A stretch of 53,963 bases of DNA from Periweissella ghanensis (lineage in GTDB: Bacteria; Bacillota; Bacilli; Lactobacillales; Lactobacillaceae). The notes under the pieces are model-generated. The model saw nothing but the letters and a program-made list of their open reading frames with translations. It searched no databases and had not been told where the DNA came from. The stretch lies in contig NZ_CAKKNT010000013.1 of NCBI RefSeq assembly GCF_918814755.1, positions 1-53,963 of the forward strand, in the 5' to 3' direction. This document shows, piece by piece, positions 38,355 through 48,513 of this stretch. The translations under genes and the position numbers were made by a program. How positions within the stretch are numbered: position 1 is the stretch's first letter; each line of letters opens with the position of its first letter.

Positions 38355-39226
38355 GATTTAACACTCGATTCCTTCCGTAATTCGATATCCCGATGGGTAA
38401 CTCGAACTTGATAGTTGGCCTCTAACGTCCGCCCAATGCGCTCAGCAAATGCAACTGACCGATGTTGGCCCCCCGTGCAGCCAATCGCAATGACTAATGA
38501 TGTTTTACCTTCATTAATATAGCGAGGAATTGTGAGTGCGAGTAATTTAATGTAACTTTGGAAAAATTCTTCCGCCCCATCCGTCTGCATCACATAATCA
38601 TAAACCGCTTGATCTAAACCAGTTAAATTACGTAAATCTGGATCGTAAAATGGATTAGTTAAGAAGCGCACATCCCATACCAAATCCGCATCCAATGGTA
38701 AGCCATATTTAAAGCCAAATGACATCACTTGAACATTAAATGGTGCGCGGTGGGTACCATCGCTAAATTTATTGAAGAGTATTTTGCGTAATTGCCGATT
38801 TGATAAATCGCCAGTATTAATTAGCATATCCGCATGTTGCTTAATCCCTTCTAAGACGTGGCGCTCTTTTTCAATCCCTTCAAGCACGCGCCCTGCTGGG
38901 GCTAACGGGTGTTGGCGCCGAGATTCCTTATACCGGGCTACTAATTCTTGATCATTGGCATCTAAAAATAAAATTTTCGTGGTTGCTTGTTTATCCCGCC
39001 ACATTTCATCAATATTACCAAGTAATTCCATTGAGCGGGCATCGACGACCAAGGCCACTTTTTGAACTGATTTACTATCTTGAAGCATCTTAAAAAATTG
39101 GCCTAATAAAGCAATTGGTAAGTTATCGGTTGTTAAAAACCCCATATCTTCAAAGGCTTGCATTGCAACCGTTTTACCAGCCCCACTCATCCCTGTGATA
39201 ATTACTATTTCTTGTTCATTTGTCAT
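38351..39226 (-). CDS. rapZ: RapZ (YvcJ), nucleotide-binding regulator of aminosugar metabolism
   Basis: A 291-residue P-loop protein: [19 protein letters not shown] at the N-terminus, and the RapZ C-terminal domain with [25 protein letters not shown] and [15 protein letters not shown]. In enteric bacteria RapZ controls glmS through an sRNA and senses glucosamine-6-phosphate; in Firmicutes its role is less clear. It is the first gene of the operon, with GGAGG upstream and a structured leader. Confidence 0.95.
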   Translation of the reverse strand: MTNEQEIVIITGMSGAGKTVAMQAFEDMGFLTTDNLPIALLGQFFKMLQDSKSVQKVALVVDARSMELLGNIDEMWRDKQATTKILFLDANDQELVARYKESRRQHPLAPAGRVLEGIEKERHVLEGIKQHADMLINTGDLSNRQLRKILFNKFSDGTHRAPFNVQVMSFGFKYGLPLDADLVWDVRFLTNPFYDPDLRNLTGLDQAVYDYVMQTDGAEEFFQSYIKLLALTIPRYINEGKTSLVIAIGCTGGQHRSVAFAERIGRTLEANYQVRVTHRDIELRKESSVKS

Positions 39227-39357
39227 TATTGCACCTCCGGCCAGCTAGTTGCTTGCTCATTTTGTCCGCATTAGATAATTAAAATCCGCAAGCTGGCATC
39301 GCATGCCGCTCCCGGATTTTAATATGCGACTACGGTTAATCATCGTAGTCTATTATA
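39227..39357 (-). promoter_or_regulatory. Promoter and two-hairpin leader of rapZ-yvcK-whiA
   Basis: An extended -10 (TGA-TATAAT, 39352-39360) starts a ~115-nt leader. A 7-bp hairpin (39328-39350) lies at its 5' end, then a 9-bp stem (39280-39288 with 39313-39321) enclosing GGCAT-CGC-ATGCC. The segment GCCAGCT in this second domain is complementary to AGCTGGC next to the GGAGG ribosome site, so a second fold could hide the site. Regulatory action is inferred. Confidence 0.55.
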
Positions 39358-39405
39358 TCAATTTTTAGTCCTACATCTGTAAAAATGTTATTAAGTTAGC
39401 CGGAC

Positions 39406-40182
39406 TTATTTAAAGGCATCCCCAGCTAAATTATCATAGAACACTGCCCGAGTCATATTAACATATGGCAAGACCCAGAACCATGCAATTCCAAAGGTTA
39501 AAGCCACTAATACATACCAGCCAATAAAACTTACTTCTAACCAGAATAACTGGGCTTTATGACCTTGCATTAACCGCCGACTAGCTGTGATATACCACGT
39601 CCAGCTAGTTGGGACATTTTCACGTCCGTGCTTATCAACCATATCTTTATAGATGAACATGGTTTGTGAATATGAAAAAACTTTGATACATCCAGGAATA
39701 ATAAGTACACACGTCCATAAAATTTTAAACAACGTCATTACTAAGAGCAACATAAAGTTGGCTAAAATATTATTACTGTTAAACCCTTCAAAAGCATCAA
39801 TAAATTTAACCGTGGCCTTTTTACCACGTAACCAATCAAGTGATGCCCAATAAATCCCCGTTGAAACCATCGCAATTACAATCGACATTAAAAATGAACT
39901 TAATCGATTACCATATGAGCCCAGAAAACCGGGTTGCAAATTGATACTATCACTAGCATCCATACTAGTTTTAACCGCTTGGTTAATTTCATTACTGGCA
40001 TGTGCATCACCAAGTGCAAGGGCGATAACAATAATTACTCCAATAATTAAAAAAACAGATACGATCGTACTAATAAATTGTAACGCGGCGGGAAAGGCGT
40101 TTAAGCGCACCGCAGTTGGCCAGTTACCAGCTAATTTTTGCCGAGCTTGGCGCTTATAATCACCAATTGTCATTGTTTGCAT
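39406..40182 (-). CDS. DUF975 family membrane protein
   Basis: A 258-residue membrane protein with about five to six hydrophobic segments and the DUF975-type N-terminus (TIGDYKRQARQKLAGNWPTAVRLN). Later motifs such as YSQTMFIYKD and LEVSFIGWYVLVALTFGI also suit that family. The function is unknown. The ATG at 40182, with GAGG upstream, is preferred to a GTG four codons earlier that overlaps the ribosome site. It is a single gene downstream of AEC permease transcription. Confidence 0.8.
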   Translation of the reverse strand: MQTMTIGDYKRQARQKLAGNWPTAVRLNAFPAALQFISTIVSVFLIIGVIIVIALALGDAHASNEINQAVKTSMDASDSINLQPGFLGSYGNRLSSFLMSIVIAMVSTGIYWASLDWLRGKKATVKFIDAFEGFNSNNILANFMLLLVMTLFKILWTCVLIIPGCIKVFSYSQTMFIYKDMVDKHGRENVPTSWTWYITASRRLMQGHKAQLFWLEVSFIGWYVLVALTFGIAWFWVLPYVNMTRAVFYDNLAGDAFK

Positions 40183-40262
40183 ATTATTCCTCACTTCATT
40201 TATCTAATTATTAAATTGTATCATAAGATAGGCGTGTTGGGCGGATATCATCTGGAAGGAAC

Positions 40263-40300
40263 AAAAAAAGCGACCTAGAAATTAATTTCCAAGTCGCTTT
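40263..40300 (-). terminator. Terminator of the AEC permease gene
   Basis: AAAGCGAC...GTCGCTTT stem with an inner GAAATT/ATTTC helix and a seven-base U-run on the minus strand. Confidence 0.88.
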
Positions 40301-40322
40301 GATAACTGCTAATTTAAATAAA

Positions 40323-41297
40323 TTAGATGTATTGAATGATGGTCATCAAGATTGGTACAACGATGATGAACAAGACCGTTGATGTTGTCACAATGTTCGT
40401 TGCAAACTTAACATCACCGTGGGCTTCAGCTGCCAAGATTGGTAAAACAGCTAACATTGGCGTTGCTGATTGCACAATCAAAGTCTTTTGTAAGAGTGGT
40501 GCCAAGTCAACACCATGACGAACAGTAAAGTAAACAATCGCAATCATGATAATTGGTGAAAGGATGAAACGGCCGCATAAGGCAACAATTGTATCACGAT
40601 CAAACTTAATACTCTTCAAACCAGCATCTGCTAACACAATCCCGATGTAAATAAGTGAAAGTGGTGTTACCAAACTACCAACGTACGTCATACTTTGTGC
40701 CAAGAAAGTAATCTTTAGAATTGGAATGTTCAATAATAAGAAGACTAAAGCAACCACAAATCCAACCAATGGCATTGGAATAACTTGTTTCCAGTTGATT
40801 TTCTTCTTTTCACCATTGTTGTCAACCTTAGTTGGGTCATCGTTACTAATCAAGAAGACCCCAAAGGCCCATGTTGAAACGGTGTTAACGATGTAGTAAA
40901 CCAAGAAGTATGTCAAACTGTCGTTACCGAACAAAGCGATGTTCAATGGTAATCCAATGAAGATCGTGTTGGCATTAACAATCGCGTTAATCATAATCCC
41001 ACGACGGCCAGGTTGAACTTTTAATACTTTAACTAAAATAAATGCAATTACATAACCGATAATTACTGCTAAAAATCCCCAAATTAAGTAACTTGAGAAT
41101 GATACTAAAGTACCACGTGTTAAGCGTTGTAACACGGATACAAAAATTGAAGCGGGCAAAGCGATGTTTTTGATAAATTTAGAAATGTTTTTTCCAAAAC
41201 TATCTGCAAACCAACCTTTAACCCGTAAAATGTAACCAAGTGCCATAATAATTACGACAACAAGGACACTTTGAATGGAACTCCATAAAACTGCCAT
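40323..41297 (-). CDS. AEC-family transporter, malate permease-like
   Basis: A 324-residue protein with about ten membrane segments. It resembles the auxin-efflux-carrier family, which in lactic acid bacteria includes the malate permease MleP: VNANTIFIGLPLNIALFG near the middle and SATPMLAVLPILAAEAHGD late. GAGG precedes the ATG. It is divergent from a LysR gene, an order that recalls mleR-mleP, but no malolactic enzyme gene is present, so the substrate stays open. Confidence 0.82.
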   Translation of the reverse strand: MAVLWSSIQSVLVVVIIMALGYILRVKGWFADSFGKNISKFIKNIALPASIFVSVLQRLTRGTLVSFSSYLIWGFLAVIIGYVIAFILVKVLKVQPGRRGIMINAIVNANTIFIGLPLNIALFGNDSLTYFLVYYIVNTVSTWAFGVFLISNDDPTKVDNNGEKKKINWKQVIPMPLVGFVVALVFLLLNIPILKITFLAQSMTYVGSLVTPLSLIYIGIVLADAGLKSIKFDRDTIVALCGRFILSPIIMIAIVYFTVRHGVDLAPLLQKTLIVQSATPMLAVLPILAAEAHGDVKFATNIVTTSTVLFIIVVPILMTIIQYI

Positions 41298-41664
41298 TAT
41301 CCCTACCTCAAACTTCTTTTAACTTACATTCATTGTATAAGTCGTCATAATTATGTTACCAAACTGCCAAATTATTCGCCTAAATTTATCCCGTCTGATT
41401 ACATCCGTTTACGTGACAACTAAAATCAGTGGTACAATGAAATGTACATGACTTTATTGTCAGCATAGTAAAATGCATGATACTTGGACAAATATTAATC
41501 AGACCGTTTCTAGTAGTTTAAACTAACTTTTTAATTATTTTTTCTTATACAATCATTCATTATCAACTAATATATACCTCATATTACGGTATAGTCAAAT
41601 TAAACACGAACTATAAATGATTTTTATATCACCTAAAAAAAAACAGTCATAGCAAGGAGTAACC
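41298..41664. other. Divergent regulatory gap between the AEC permease and LysR genes
   Basis: 367 bp without a gene. A pair of 9-bp inverted arms, GTCTGATTA (41393-41401) and TAATCAGAC (41496-41504), flanks about 94 bp. TAGTTTAAACTA, a 12-bp palindrome, lies near 41514. It probably contains both promoters and LysR sites; I cannot place them securely. Confidence 0.4.
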
Positions 41665-42552
41665 ATGTATATTCGAGACCTAGAATATTATCAGCAATTA
41701 ATCTTGCAAAAAAACTTTTCAAAAGTTGCCGCTTTTTTTAATGTCAGCCAACCAACGATTAGTGCAGCCATTAAACGTTTGGAAGAAGAATTAGCGACCC
41801 AATTAGTGGTGCGTGACCATTCACATAACGATCTCTACATCACTTTAGCCGGTGAACAACTTAATAAACACGCCAATCAAATTTTAAACGAATGGGCCGT
41901 CACTAAAGATGAAATCAGCCGCTTAAACAATGATCAAATTACGCTTGGTTTACCTCCTATCATTCGTAATTATTACTTCACCAAAATTGCGAGTTAATTA
42001 AGCTCGCTAGAATTACTTCACAATATTCAAACGATTGAAAGTGGCTCAAATGACCTCCGTAAAGCCCTTTTACACGGTAAAATCGATATTGCCTTACTAG
42101 GGTCAGATGAACCGCTCTCATATAAATCATTAATAACTAAAGAGTTTGATCGGCACGCCTTTAAAATCTTTGTGGCCAAAAACCATCCTTTGGCAAACAA
42201 AGGAGCGGTCCACTTTGTAGACTTAAAAGGCTTACCCTTTATCTTATTAAGTGAAGGGTTTGTGCACACCCAAGCCATTAACAAACTGGCCAACCGTAAT
42301 CATATGCGTTTAAATCCTGTTTTTCGCTCAACTGATGTTAACTTAGTGCTTAATATGGTCGCCGCTAATCTTGGCATTTCATTTCTAGCAAGCATCACTA
42401 GTGAGCAACGCACCGACGTGGTCGCCCTTGATTTACTTGATGATGATCAACCAGAATTTATCACTAGTATTGCATATCGAACCGCACATGTCTTAACTCC
42501 GGCTCAACAAAATATTTTGGCGTTGTTAGACCAGCATTTAATGCAGAAATAA
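41665..42552 (+). pseudogene. LysR-family regulator interrupted by an in-frame stop
   Basis: Reads as one LysR protein of about 295 codons, broken by a TAA at 41995-41997 (codon 111) with no frame change. Before it: the winged helix (FSKVAAFFNVSQPTISAAIKRLEEEL) and GLPPIIRNYYFTKIAS. After it, in the same frame: LSSLELLHNIQTIESGSNDLR and the full ligand-binding domain to HLMQK. The first part has AAGGAG before its ATG. It is divergent from a malate-permease-like gene, so perhaps a former MleR-type activator. Sequencing error, readthrough or true decay cannot be told apart here. Confidence 0.85.
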
Positions 42553-42599
42553 CAGACCGTGTACGTGATGACCGAAATACTAACATCACACACAAAAAC

Positions 42600-42757
42600 G
42601 GGAGTGTGACAGAAGTCGGGCGATATCGAGAAATACACTAAAAATCCTCTATGAAGAAAATTCTTCATAGAGGATTTTGTCGTATTTCGAATATATCGGA
42701 CTTCTGTCACACGTTCTAGCAGCAAATTACCACTAGAAAAGAGTAATGTCACAACCA
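42600..42757 (-). repeat. Palindromic repeat element, copy 2
   Basis: Same element as 29983-30137 but inverted; about 95% alike in its central 100 bp by eye. Ends are GGTTGTGACA and TGTCACACTCCC on the minus strand. A 15-bp central hairpin lies between the convergent LysR and tyrS ends and can terminate both. Confidence 0.87.
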
Positions 42758-42806
42758 CATTTTTCTGTACCGGAGCATATTTAAACGGAGCTTAGCACAC
42801 GCTCTT

Positions 42807-44060
42807 TTAATCTTGAACGCGGCCTAAGAAGTACTTCTTCTTACCACGACGCACAATAACAAATTTACCATCGTACATGGCACTTGGATCAACAATAGCT
42901 TCAACATCCGTAACTTGAGTCCCATTAATCCGAATAGCCCCATTGGTCACATCTTCACGGGCTTGGCGTTTAGATGCATCTACCCCAGCATCAACAATAA
43001 AATCAACCACGTTTTTAACTTCACTAGTCAATGCAAATGATGGCATATTAGCGAAACCTTGGGCAATTTCAGTCGCTGTTAAATCTTGGACATCCCCAGA
43101 AAACAACGCTGCTGAAATCCGTTCAGCTTCTTCAACGGCGGCTTGTGAATGGACAAAACGGGTTACTTCTTGAGCAAGCTTCCGTTGCGCTTCACGTGCA
43201 CGTGGGTTTTCTTGGGTAGCCACTTCTAAGGCATCAATTTCTTCTTTTGACAAGAAAGTAAAGTATTTCAAGTATTTGATAACATCGGCATCTTCTTGGT
43301 TAAACCAGAATTGGTAGAATTCGTATGGTGATGTCTTTTCAGCATCTAACCAAACGGCCCCACCAGCTGTTTTACCAAATTTAGTTCCGTCTGATTTAAG
43401 CATCAATGGAATTGTTAAACCATAAGCCTTGGCATCGTTACCTTCCATCCGGTGAATTAAATCAATTCCGGCTGTAATGTTACCCCATTGATCAGCCCCA
43501 CCAACTTGAAGTTGTACGTCTTCTTGTTTAAATAATTCAAGGAAATCAACTGATTGTAAAATTTGGTAAGTAAATTCAGTAAATGAAATTCCCGTTTCTA
43601 AACGTGAAGCTACGACATCTTTAGCCAACATAGTGTTAACTGAAAATAATTTACCGTAAATACGCAAGAAATCAAGTAAGCTAATCTTACCTAACCAATC
43701 ACGGTTATTGACCACGCGGAAGTTTTCCGTGCCAAACAAGTGCACCATTTGCGCCGTTAAGGCGGCTTCGTTGTGCATAACTTGTTCCATCGTTTGTAAA
43801 ACCCGTTCTGAATTACGACCAGATGGATCACCAATTGAACCAGTTCCCCCACCGATGACAATTACTGGTTTGTGACCAGCTAATTGGAACCGTTTCAACA
43901 CCATAAAAGGAATCAAGTGGCCAATGTGCATTGAATCTGCTGTTGGGTCAATCCCAGCGTACATTCCGACTTGTTTTTCGTTTAATAGGCTTTGTAAGCC
44001 GTCTTCATCGGTTAATTGGTTAATGGCACCGCGCCACTTTAAATCAGCAAAAATTTCCAT
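42807..44060 (-). CDS. tyrS: Tyrosyl-tRNA synthetase
   Basis: A 417-residue class I synthetase. The HIGH motif reads HIGHL (in ADSMHIGHLIPFMVLKRF), the KMSKS equivalent KFGKT, and GGADQWGNITAGIDL binds tyrosine and the tRNA end. The C-terminal S4-like domain (KRQAREDVTNGAIRINGTQVTD) is present. AAGGAG precedes the ATG. A tyrosine-type T-box leader controls it. Confidence 0.97.
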   Translation of the reverse strand: MEIFADLKWRGAINQLTDEDGLQSLLNEKQVGMYAGIDPTADSMHIGHLIPFMVLKRFQLAGHKPVIVIGGGTGSIGDPSGRNSERVLQTMEQVMHNEAALTAQMVHLFGTENFRVVNNRDWLGKISLLDFLRIYGKLFSVNTMLAKDVVASRLETGISFTEFTYQILQSVDFLELFKQEDVQLQVGGADQWGNITAGIDLIHRMEGNDAKAYGLTIPLMLKSDGTKFGKTAGGAVWLDAEKTSPYEFYQFWFNQEDADVIKYLKYFTFLSKEEIDALEVATQENPRAREAQRKLAQEVTRFVHSQAAVEEAERISAALFSGDVQDLTATEIAQGFANMPSFALTSEVKNVVDFIVDAGVDASKRQAREDVTNGAIRINGTQVTDVEAIVDPSAMYDGKFVIVRRGKKKYFLGRVQD

Positions 44061-44085
44061 TTAAGTTCTCCTTTTTTCCATAAAA

Positions 44086-44300
44086 AAAGTCCCTAAGCGC
44101 ATTATCTATGCACTTAAGGACGAATTAATTCCGTGGTACCACCTTAATTTACTACAGTTGTAGCCTTAGGCGTCGATAACGAGACGAACCGTTTGTGCTC
44201 CATAGATGTAACTTCGTTGGATCAAGGTCGGTTAGTTCACAGCAACCACTAACTTTCTGTATCGAGACTTGATTAACTACTTTGTCTATATCATTGCTTA
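44086..44300 (-). promoter_or_regulatory. T-box riboswitch, tyrosine specifier
   Basis: On the minus strand the T-box core AAGGTGGTACCACGG (about 44131-44145) is followed by a terminator (GTCC...GGAC, then seven T, 44088-44122). Stem I is closed by ATAGA/TCTAT, with the AGTAG loop-E strand on the 5' side and the specifier TAC (44208-44210) opposite, encoding tyrosine. Uncharged tRNA-Tyr would favour readthrough into tyrS. Confidence 0.95.
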
Positions 44301-44315
44301 AATTATTTTAACATG

Positions 44316-45140
44316 TTAGTTCGTACTTGAGTAGCCATTTTGATAGTTAATGTTTATCCCAGGTTGAATATTAAAAATATACAAATTAAAGCGGATTGTT
44401 GAGCTACCAATTGATTCGGCTTGCATTTGCACCCCGCGCGGAACAAGTTCTTGATCCCGATAATAGGGCGTAATTTGGTAGCGTACATAATCGTTGGGAT
44501 GACTACGTAAATAACTAGCCACCATATTTTCATAATATGACATGCCTGGATCATTTAATGAACGGGTCCCGGTCACCAAATTTTGCAAATTATTATTTTG
44601 GCCCGTAAATTGATACCCAATCAAGTGTGAGCGATTGTATAACCATTCAATATGACCATTAATTGGTACTTTCCGGTTTTTAAAGCCGGTCGGATTAACC
44701 GTTAACCGTTGGCGCTTAGCATGCGGCATCAAACTTTTATTCAATAAAGCACTCGCCCCAGTCGCCCGACCTAAATTATCAAGTGGTTGGTATGTCGCCC
44801 ACGCCCCCCGGTTAGTCGCTAATTCATTTGCACTAAAACTCGGTTGGCCATTATTGACTTGAATAATTTGTTGGCCACTAAAGTTCAATTGTGCTAAGTT
44901 ATTTGGCGTTGGTTTTGGGGTTGGCACTTGACTGCTAGTCGTTGCACTTGAAGATGTTGTTGCTTGTGAAGATGATTGCTCAATTACCCGACTTACGGCT
45001 GAGGTTGCTTGATTGGTATGGCGCTGATGTGGTTGATGGTCTTGGCCACCAGTAAACCAACTTGCCGCTAAGGCCACTAAAATAATTAAACCAATAATTG
45101 ATGCAAAACCTGATTGCGGGGTTGCTTTCTTTTTAGCCAT
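44316..45140 (-). CDS. Membrane-anchored DNA/RNA non-specific endonuclease
   Basis: A 274-residue beta-beta-alpha-metal nuclease of the EndA/NucA type. One N-terminal membrane segment (about 13-29) is followed by a Ser/Thr/Gln-rich linker (50-80) and the catalytic region YNRSHLIGYQFTGQNNNLQNLVTGTRSLN, with the DRGH motif changed to NRSH but the His kept; Asn residues for the metal follow. It is probably exposed outside the cell and degrades DNA, perhaps for nutrition or uptake. AGGAG precedes the ATG; 13 nt downstream of yaaL. Confidence 0.85.
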   Translation of the reverse strand: MAKKKATPQSGFASIIGLIILVALAASWFTGGQDHQPHQRHTNQATSAVSRVIEQSSSQATTSSSATTSSQVPTPKPTPNNLAQLNFSGQQIIQVNNGQPSFSANELATNRGAWATYQPLDNLGRATGASALLNKSLMPHAKRQRLTVNPTGFKNRKVPINGHIEWLYNRSHLIGYQFTGQNNNLQNLVTGTRSLNDPGMSYYENMVASYLRSHPNDYVRYQITPYYRDQELVPRGVQMQAESIGSSTIRFNLYIFNIQPGININYQNGYSSTN

Positions 45141-45153
45141 CCGATTCTCCTAC

Positions 45154-45414
45154 TTAATCAATCGTAAAGACACTGCGTTGAATCCGGCCTTTAATTTGGC
45201 GGCGCCGAGCTTCACGATAGTAATAAAAAAATTTCTGCTTTGCTAAAGCGGTTTGGGCTTGAATTAACCGGCCATCATAGTTACTTTCCGTCATTGCACG
45301 TTCCGATGATTTAGCTAAATCCCAATCGATTTTAGCTTCATCAACTTGGTCCATTAACATACCATCATAGGCCAAATGACTTACTGGTTGCTTGTTTTTA
45401 TTTAAGCGACTCAT
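45154..45414 (-). CDS. YaaL-like protein (DUF2508)
   Basis: An 86-residue charged, helical protein matching the YaaL/DUF2508 family and its fixed place after recR. The family function is unknown. The ATG overlaps the recR stop (ATGA), with GGGGAG inside recR as the ribosome site. Confidence 0.8.
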   Translation of the reverse strand: MSRLNKNKQPVSHLAYDGMLMDQVDEAKIDWDLAKSSERAMTESNYDGRLIQAQTALAKQKFFYYYREARRRQIKGRIQRSVFTID

Positions 45415-46010
45415 AGCTCAGTTCTCCCCTCAACCGCTTTGATTAATGTCATCTCATCCGCGTAATCAATATCACTTCCCACTGCTAGCCCATGGGCTAA
45501 CCGGGTAACTTTAATACCTGCTGGTTTTAACATCCGGGCTAAATACATTGCCGTTGCTTCACCTTCCGCATTTGCATTTGTCGCAACAATTACTTCGGTA
45601 ATGCTTTCATTTTCTTGTAGGCGTTTAATTAAACTCGCAATGTTAATATCATCGGGACCTTTCCCATCCATCGGTGATAGAACCCCGTGTAAAACATGAT
45701 ACAAACCATGATATTCACGGGTATTTTCCATAGACATAACATCTTTAGATTGCTCAACGACTAGAATCGTTGTTTGATCACGACTAGGGTCTTGGCAAAT
45801 AACACATGGATCAGCTTCGGTAATATTGCCACAGATACTACAAAATTGTAAATCACGTTTGGCAGCAATCAGGGCTTGGGCAAAACCAGTCACATCCTCT
45901 TCATCCATACCAAGGGTATAAAATGCTAACCGGGTTGCTGATTTTTGGCCAATTCCGGGTAATTTCATGTAACTTTCAATTAATTGGGCAATTGGTTCTG
46001 GATATTGCAT
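45411..46010 (-). CDS. recR: Recombination protein RecR
   Basis: A 199-residue DNA-clamp protein of RecFOR repair: an N-terminal helix-hairpin-helix ([16 protein letters not shown]), a zinc finger (CSICGN...DPCVIC), a Toprim domain ([12 protein letters not shown]) and the C-terminal [11 protein letters not shown]-like segment. AAAGGAGG precedes the ATG. The order dnaX-ybaB-recR-yaaL is the classic Firmicutes one. Confidence 0.97.
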   Translation of the reverse strand: MQYPEPIAQLIESYMKLPGIGQKSATRLAFYTLGMDEEDVTGFAQALIAAKRDLQFCSICGNITEADPCVICQDPSRDQTTILVVEQSKDVMSMENTREYHGLYHVLHGVLSPMDGKGPDDINIASLIKRLQENESITEVIVATNANAEGEATAMYLARMLKPAGIKVTRLAHGLAVGSDIDYADEMTLIKAVEGRTEL

Positions 46011-46032
46011 CGGCCCCTCCTTTAAAAATAGC

Positions 46033-46338
46033 TTAGAAGCCTAAACCACGAGTGTATTTACCCATTGTTTGGGCAGTTTGATCATCAATTTTTGTCATCG
46101 CATCGTTAATCGCAACAACTAACATATCTTGTAGTGTATCAACATCGTCAGGATCAACGATTGCTGGTGCGATAACAACATCCTTTAACTTACGATCACC
46201 AGTAAACGTAACCTTAACCATGTCACTAGGTGCTACCCCAACAAACTCAGTTGCTTCCAACTCTGCTTGTTCGGCTTGCATTTGCTTTTGCATCTTTTGC
46301 ATTTGTTTCATCATGCCTTGCATGTTTCCACCCATCAT
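46033..46338 (-). CDS. YbaB/EbfC nucleoid-associated protein
   Basis: A 101-residue DNA-binding protein that forms tweezer-like dimers. A Met/Gln-rich N-terminal helix ([19 protein letters not shown]) is followed by the family core with [25 protein letters not shown]. The start is taken as the ATG at 46338, nine nt after GAGG; the next codon is also ATG. It lies between dnaX and recR. Confidence 0.92.
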   Translation of the reverse strand: MMGGNMQGMMKQMQKMQKQMQAEQAELEATEFVGVAPSDMVKVTFTGDRKLKDVVIAPAIVDPDDVDTLQDMLVVAINDAMTKIDDQTAQTMGKYTRGLGF

Positions 46339-46364
46339 ATTATCATTCCTCATTCTTTCATTAA

Positions 46365-48269
46365 TTAATCATTTTCAACGGTAACAATGTCACCAAATAA
46401 ATCTTTTGCTTGGGCAATTAATGCCGGTTCTTCAATTACTGGCTCAACGGCGGTTGGGGTTACAGCGACCGTCACTGGGCCTTCAACTGGCGGTTGTGTT
46501 TCGACTGCCAACTCAGCCAATTGGGGCACCGTCATCTCATTAACCGCAATTTTTTCTTTATATTGGCTAATATAACTGTTCCGCAACTGAACCCATTGAT
46601 CATCTGTAATTAACGCCACCGTTAAGGTCTCACCCGTTAAGCGATTTAAACTTTGTAAAATATTATGCTGCAAATTGGCATCTTGTTGGGCCAACCGATG
46701 AATATATGGTTGGCTAAATGCCAAAACAATTCCATTAGGACTCGCCGCGACTGGTTTAGCTTGATTTAACTTGGCCATCTCAACGACACTTAACATGTTA
46801 AGTAAATCTGGATAATTATCCTCAATTGCGCGTAACGCCCCTTTAGTTGCCGCTTGTAAAATCGTAAAAACGGTTTGACCATCAAAGGCCATTTTACCCG
46901 TCGTGGCGGTATTTACAACTGGTCCAGCCGGTCCACTGACGGGAATATTACGAGCCCCTTCAACCGGCATTACTTCTGCTTGCTTCGGTTCCGCAAGGAG
47001 ACTCGGTTCAGCTGGTAAGCTAGCTGGCATTTCAGCCTTAACCATTAATGTTTCACGTGGCACATGCGTCGTTACCACAGGTTCCCTAGCAATTGTCGGC
47101 CTAGCTGCTGGAGTGGTCGGCACAGCACCACTTTGACTTTGGGGCTTGGCCACTGATGGTTGTTGAACGGCCGGCTGCATCGGTTGTGACGTAATCGTTT
47201 TTAGACTAGCTAATTTAACTGTTAATACTTCTAAATAGACATCCGGATGCGTGGTAAACCGTAACTGTTGTTGGACATCATTTAAGACATTAATCACCGC
47301 ATAGGCGTAATCCGGCGTTACTTGCTTACTCAAAGCCGTAAATACTTCATCTGGCGTGACTGTTACCATGTCAGGGGCTTGATTTGCCAATAATAAATCC
47401 CGAATATAACTAATTAAATCTTCAATGAATCGATGCGCATCCTTACCTTCTTGCAGGATTGATTCTAAAACTTGCAAACTAGTTGGCACATCTTCAGCTA
47501 ACACAGCCGTTACGTATTCATTTAATAAACTTTGCTTAACCGCACCCGTCACTAATAACGCATTTGCTAAGGTGACTTTATCATCCCCAAACGAGAGTGT
47601 TTGATCCAGAATACTTAAGGCATCCCGCATCCCACCTTCTGCTGCATTGGCAATCACTTTTAAGGCTGAGGCTTCATATTGGTACCCTTTTTGTTCCAAA
47701 ATATATTCCATACGGGCAATACTTGCAGTTGTCCCAATCCGGCGAAAATCAAAACGTTGGGTTCGTGAAATAATCGTTAAGGGAATCTTGTGTGGCTCAG
47801 TAGTTGCCAAAATAAAAACTACTTGGGCCGGTGGTTCTTCTAAGGTTTTCAACAAGGCATTAAAGGCCCCGGTTGATAACATATGAACTTCATCAATAAT
47901 GTAAACTTTAAATGGCGCTTGGGTCGGAGCATATTTAACCTTATCACGAATGTCACGAATTTCTTCAACCCCATTATTTGAGGCCGCATCAATTTCAATC
48001 ACATCATTTAATGAACCATTATTAATGGCCTGACAATTAATACACTCATTACATGGTTCACCATCGTGTAAGTTTAAACAATTTAACGCCTTGGCAAAAA
48101 TCTTAGCTGCTGACGTTTTCCCGGTTCCGCGTGGCCCAGTAAACAAATATGCGTGGCTCGTTTGTCCCGTAATAATCGCATTTTTCAGCGTTTTAGTGAT
48201 GATTTCTTGTCCAACCATATCACTAAATTTTTGGGGCCGCCACACCCGATATAGTGCTTGATAAGCCAT
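46365..48269 (-). CDS. dnaX: DNA polymerase III subunits gamma/tau
   Basis: A 634-residue clamp-loader ATPase: Walker [13 protein letters not shown], a zinc module with four Cys ([16 protein letters not shown]), Walker B DEVHML and sensor [10 protein letters not shown] Pro/Ala-rich linker (about 375-460) leads to the tau C-terminal region. GGGAGG precedes the ATG at 48269; an upstream in-frame ATG adds eight residues and lacks a ribosome site. It heads the dnaX-ybaB-recR-yaaL group, with SRP RNA upstream. Confidence 0.96.
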   Translation of the reverse strand: MAYQALYRVWRPQKFSDMVGQEIITKTLKNAIITGQTSHAYLFTGPRGTGKTSAAKIFAKALNCLNLHDGEPCNECINCQAINNGSLNDVIEIDAASNNGVEEIRDIRDKVKYAPTQAPFKVYIIDEVHMLSTGAFNALLKTLEEPPAQVVFILATTEPHKIPLTIISRTQRFDFRRIGTTASIARMEYILEQKGYQYEASALKVIANAAEGGMRDALSILDQTLSFGDDKVTLANALLVTGAVKQSLLNEYVTAVLAEDVPTSLQVLESILQEGKDAHRFIEDLISYIRDLLLANQAPDMVTVTPDEVFTALSKQVTPDYAYAVINVLNDVQQQLRFTTHPDVYLEVLTVKLASLKTITSQPMQPAVQQPSVAKPQSQSGAVPTTPAARPTIAREPVVTTHVPRETLMVKAEMPASLPAEPSLLAEPKQAEVMPVEGARNIPVSGPAGPVVNTATTGKMAFDGQTVFTILQAATKGALRAIEDNYPDLLNMLSVVEMAKLNQAKPVAASPNGIVLAFSQPYIHRLAQQDANLQHNILQSLNRLTGETLTVALITDDQWVQLRNSYISQYKEKIAVNEMTVPQLAELAVETQPPVEGPVTVAVTPTAVEPVIEEPALIAQAKDLFGDIVTVEND

Positions 48270-48360
48270 TTGTTTACCTCCCGTAGATTTCATAATTACT
48301 CTATCAATATTACCACATTCAAAAGCTCTATCGCTGATTTATCATTACAAATTTCGATAA

Positions 48361-48389
48361 AAAAAACGAGGCCATTTCTGACCTCGTTT
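48361..48389 (-). terminator. Terminator of the SRP RNA gene
   Basis: AAACGAGG...CCTCGTTT hairpin followed on the minus strand by an eight-base U-run. Confidence 0.9.
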
Positions 48390-48396
48390 CTCAAGC

Positions 48397-48483
48397 TATG
48401 TATGTAAAGCACAAATTGCAGCATTCTTAGGGCTGCTTCCTTCCAGACCTGACCCGGTTCGAAGTACAACCTTGCCTTACAGA
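48397..48483 (-). ncRNA. ffs: Signal recognition particle RNA, small bacterial type
   Basis: The conserved domain IV is clear on the minus strand: GGTCAGGTCTGGAAGGAAGC followed by AGCCC, near 48430-48460, closed by flanking complementary arms (CTGTAAGGCAAGG...; TGCAATTTGTGC). The promoter is TTGATG-17-TATAAT (48489-48517), inside the end of tadA. About 85 nt, the short 4.5S-like form. Ends are approximate. It lies between tadA and dnaX as in other Lactobacillales. Confidence 0.95.
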
Positions 48484-48513
48484 TTTAAATTATACACTTT
48501 TTTCTAAGCAACA

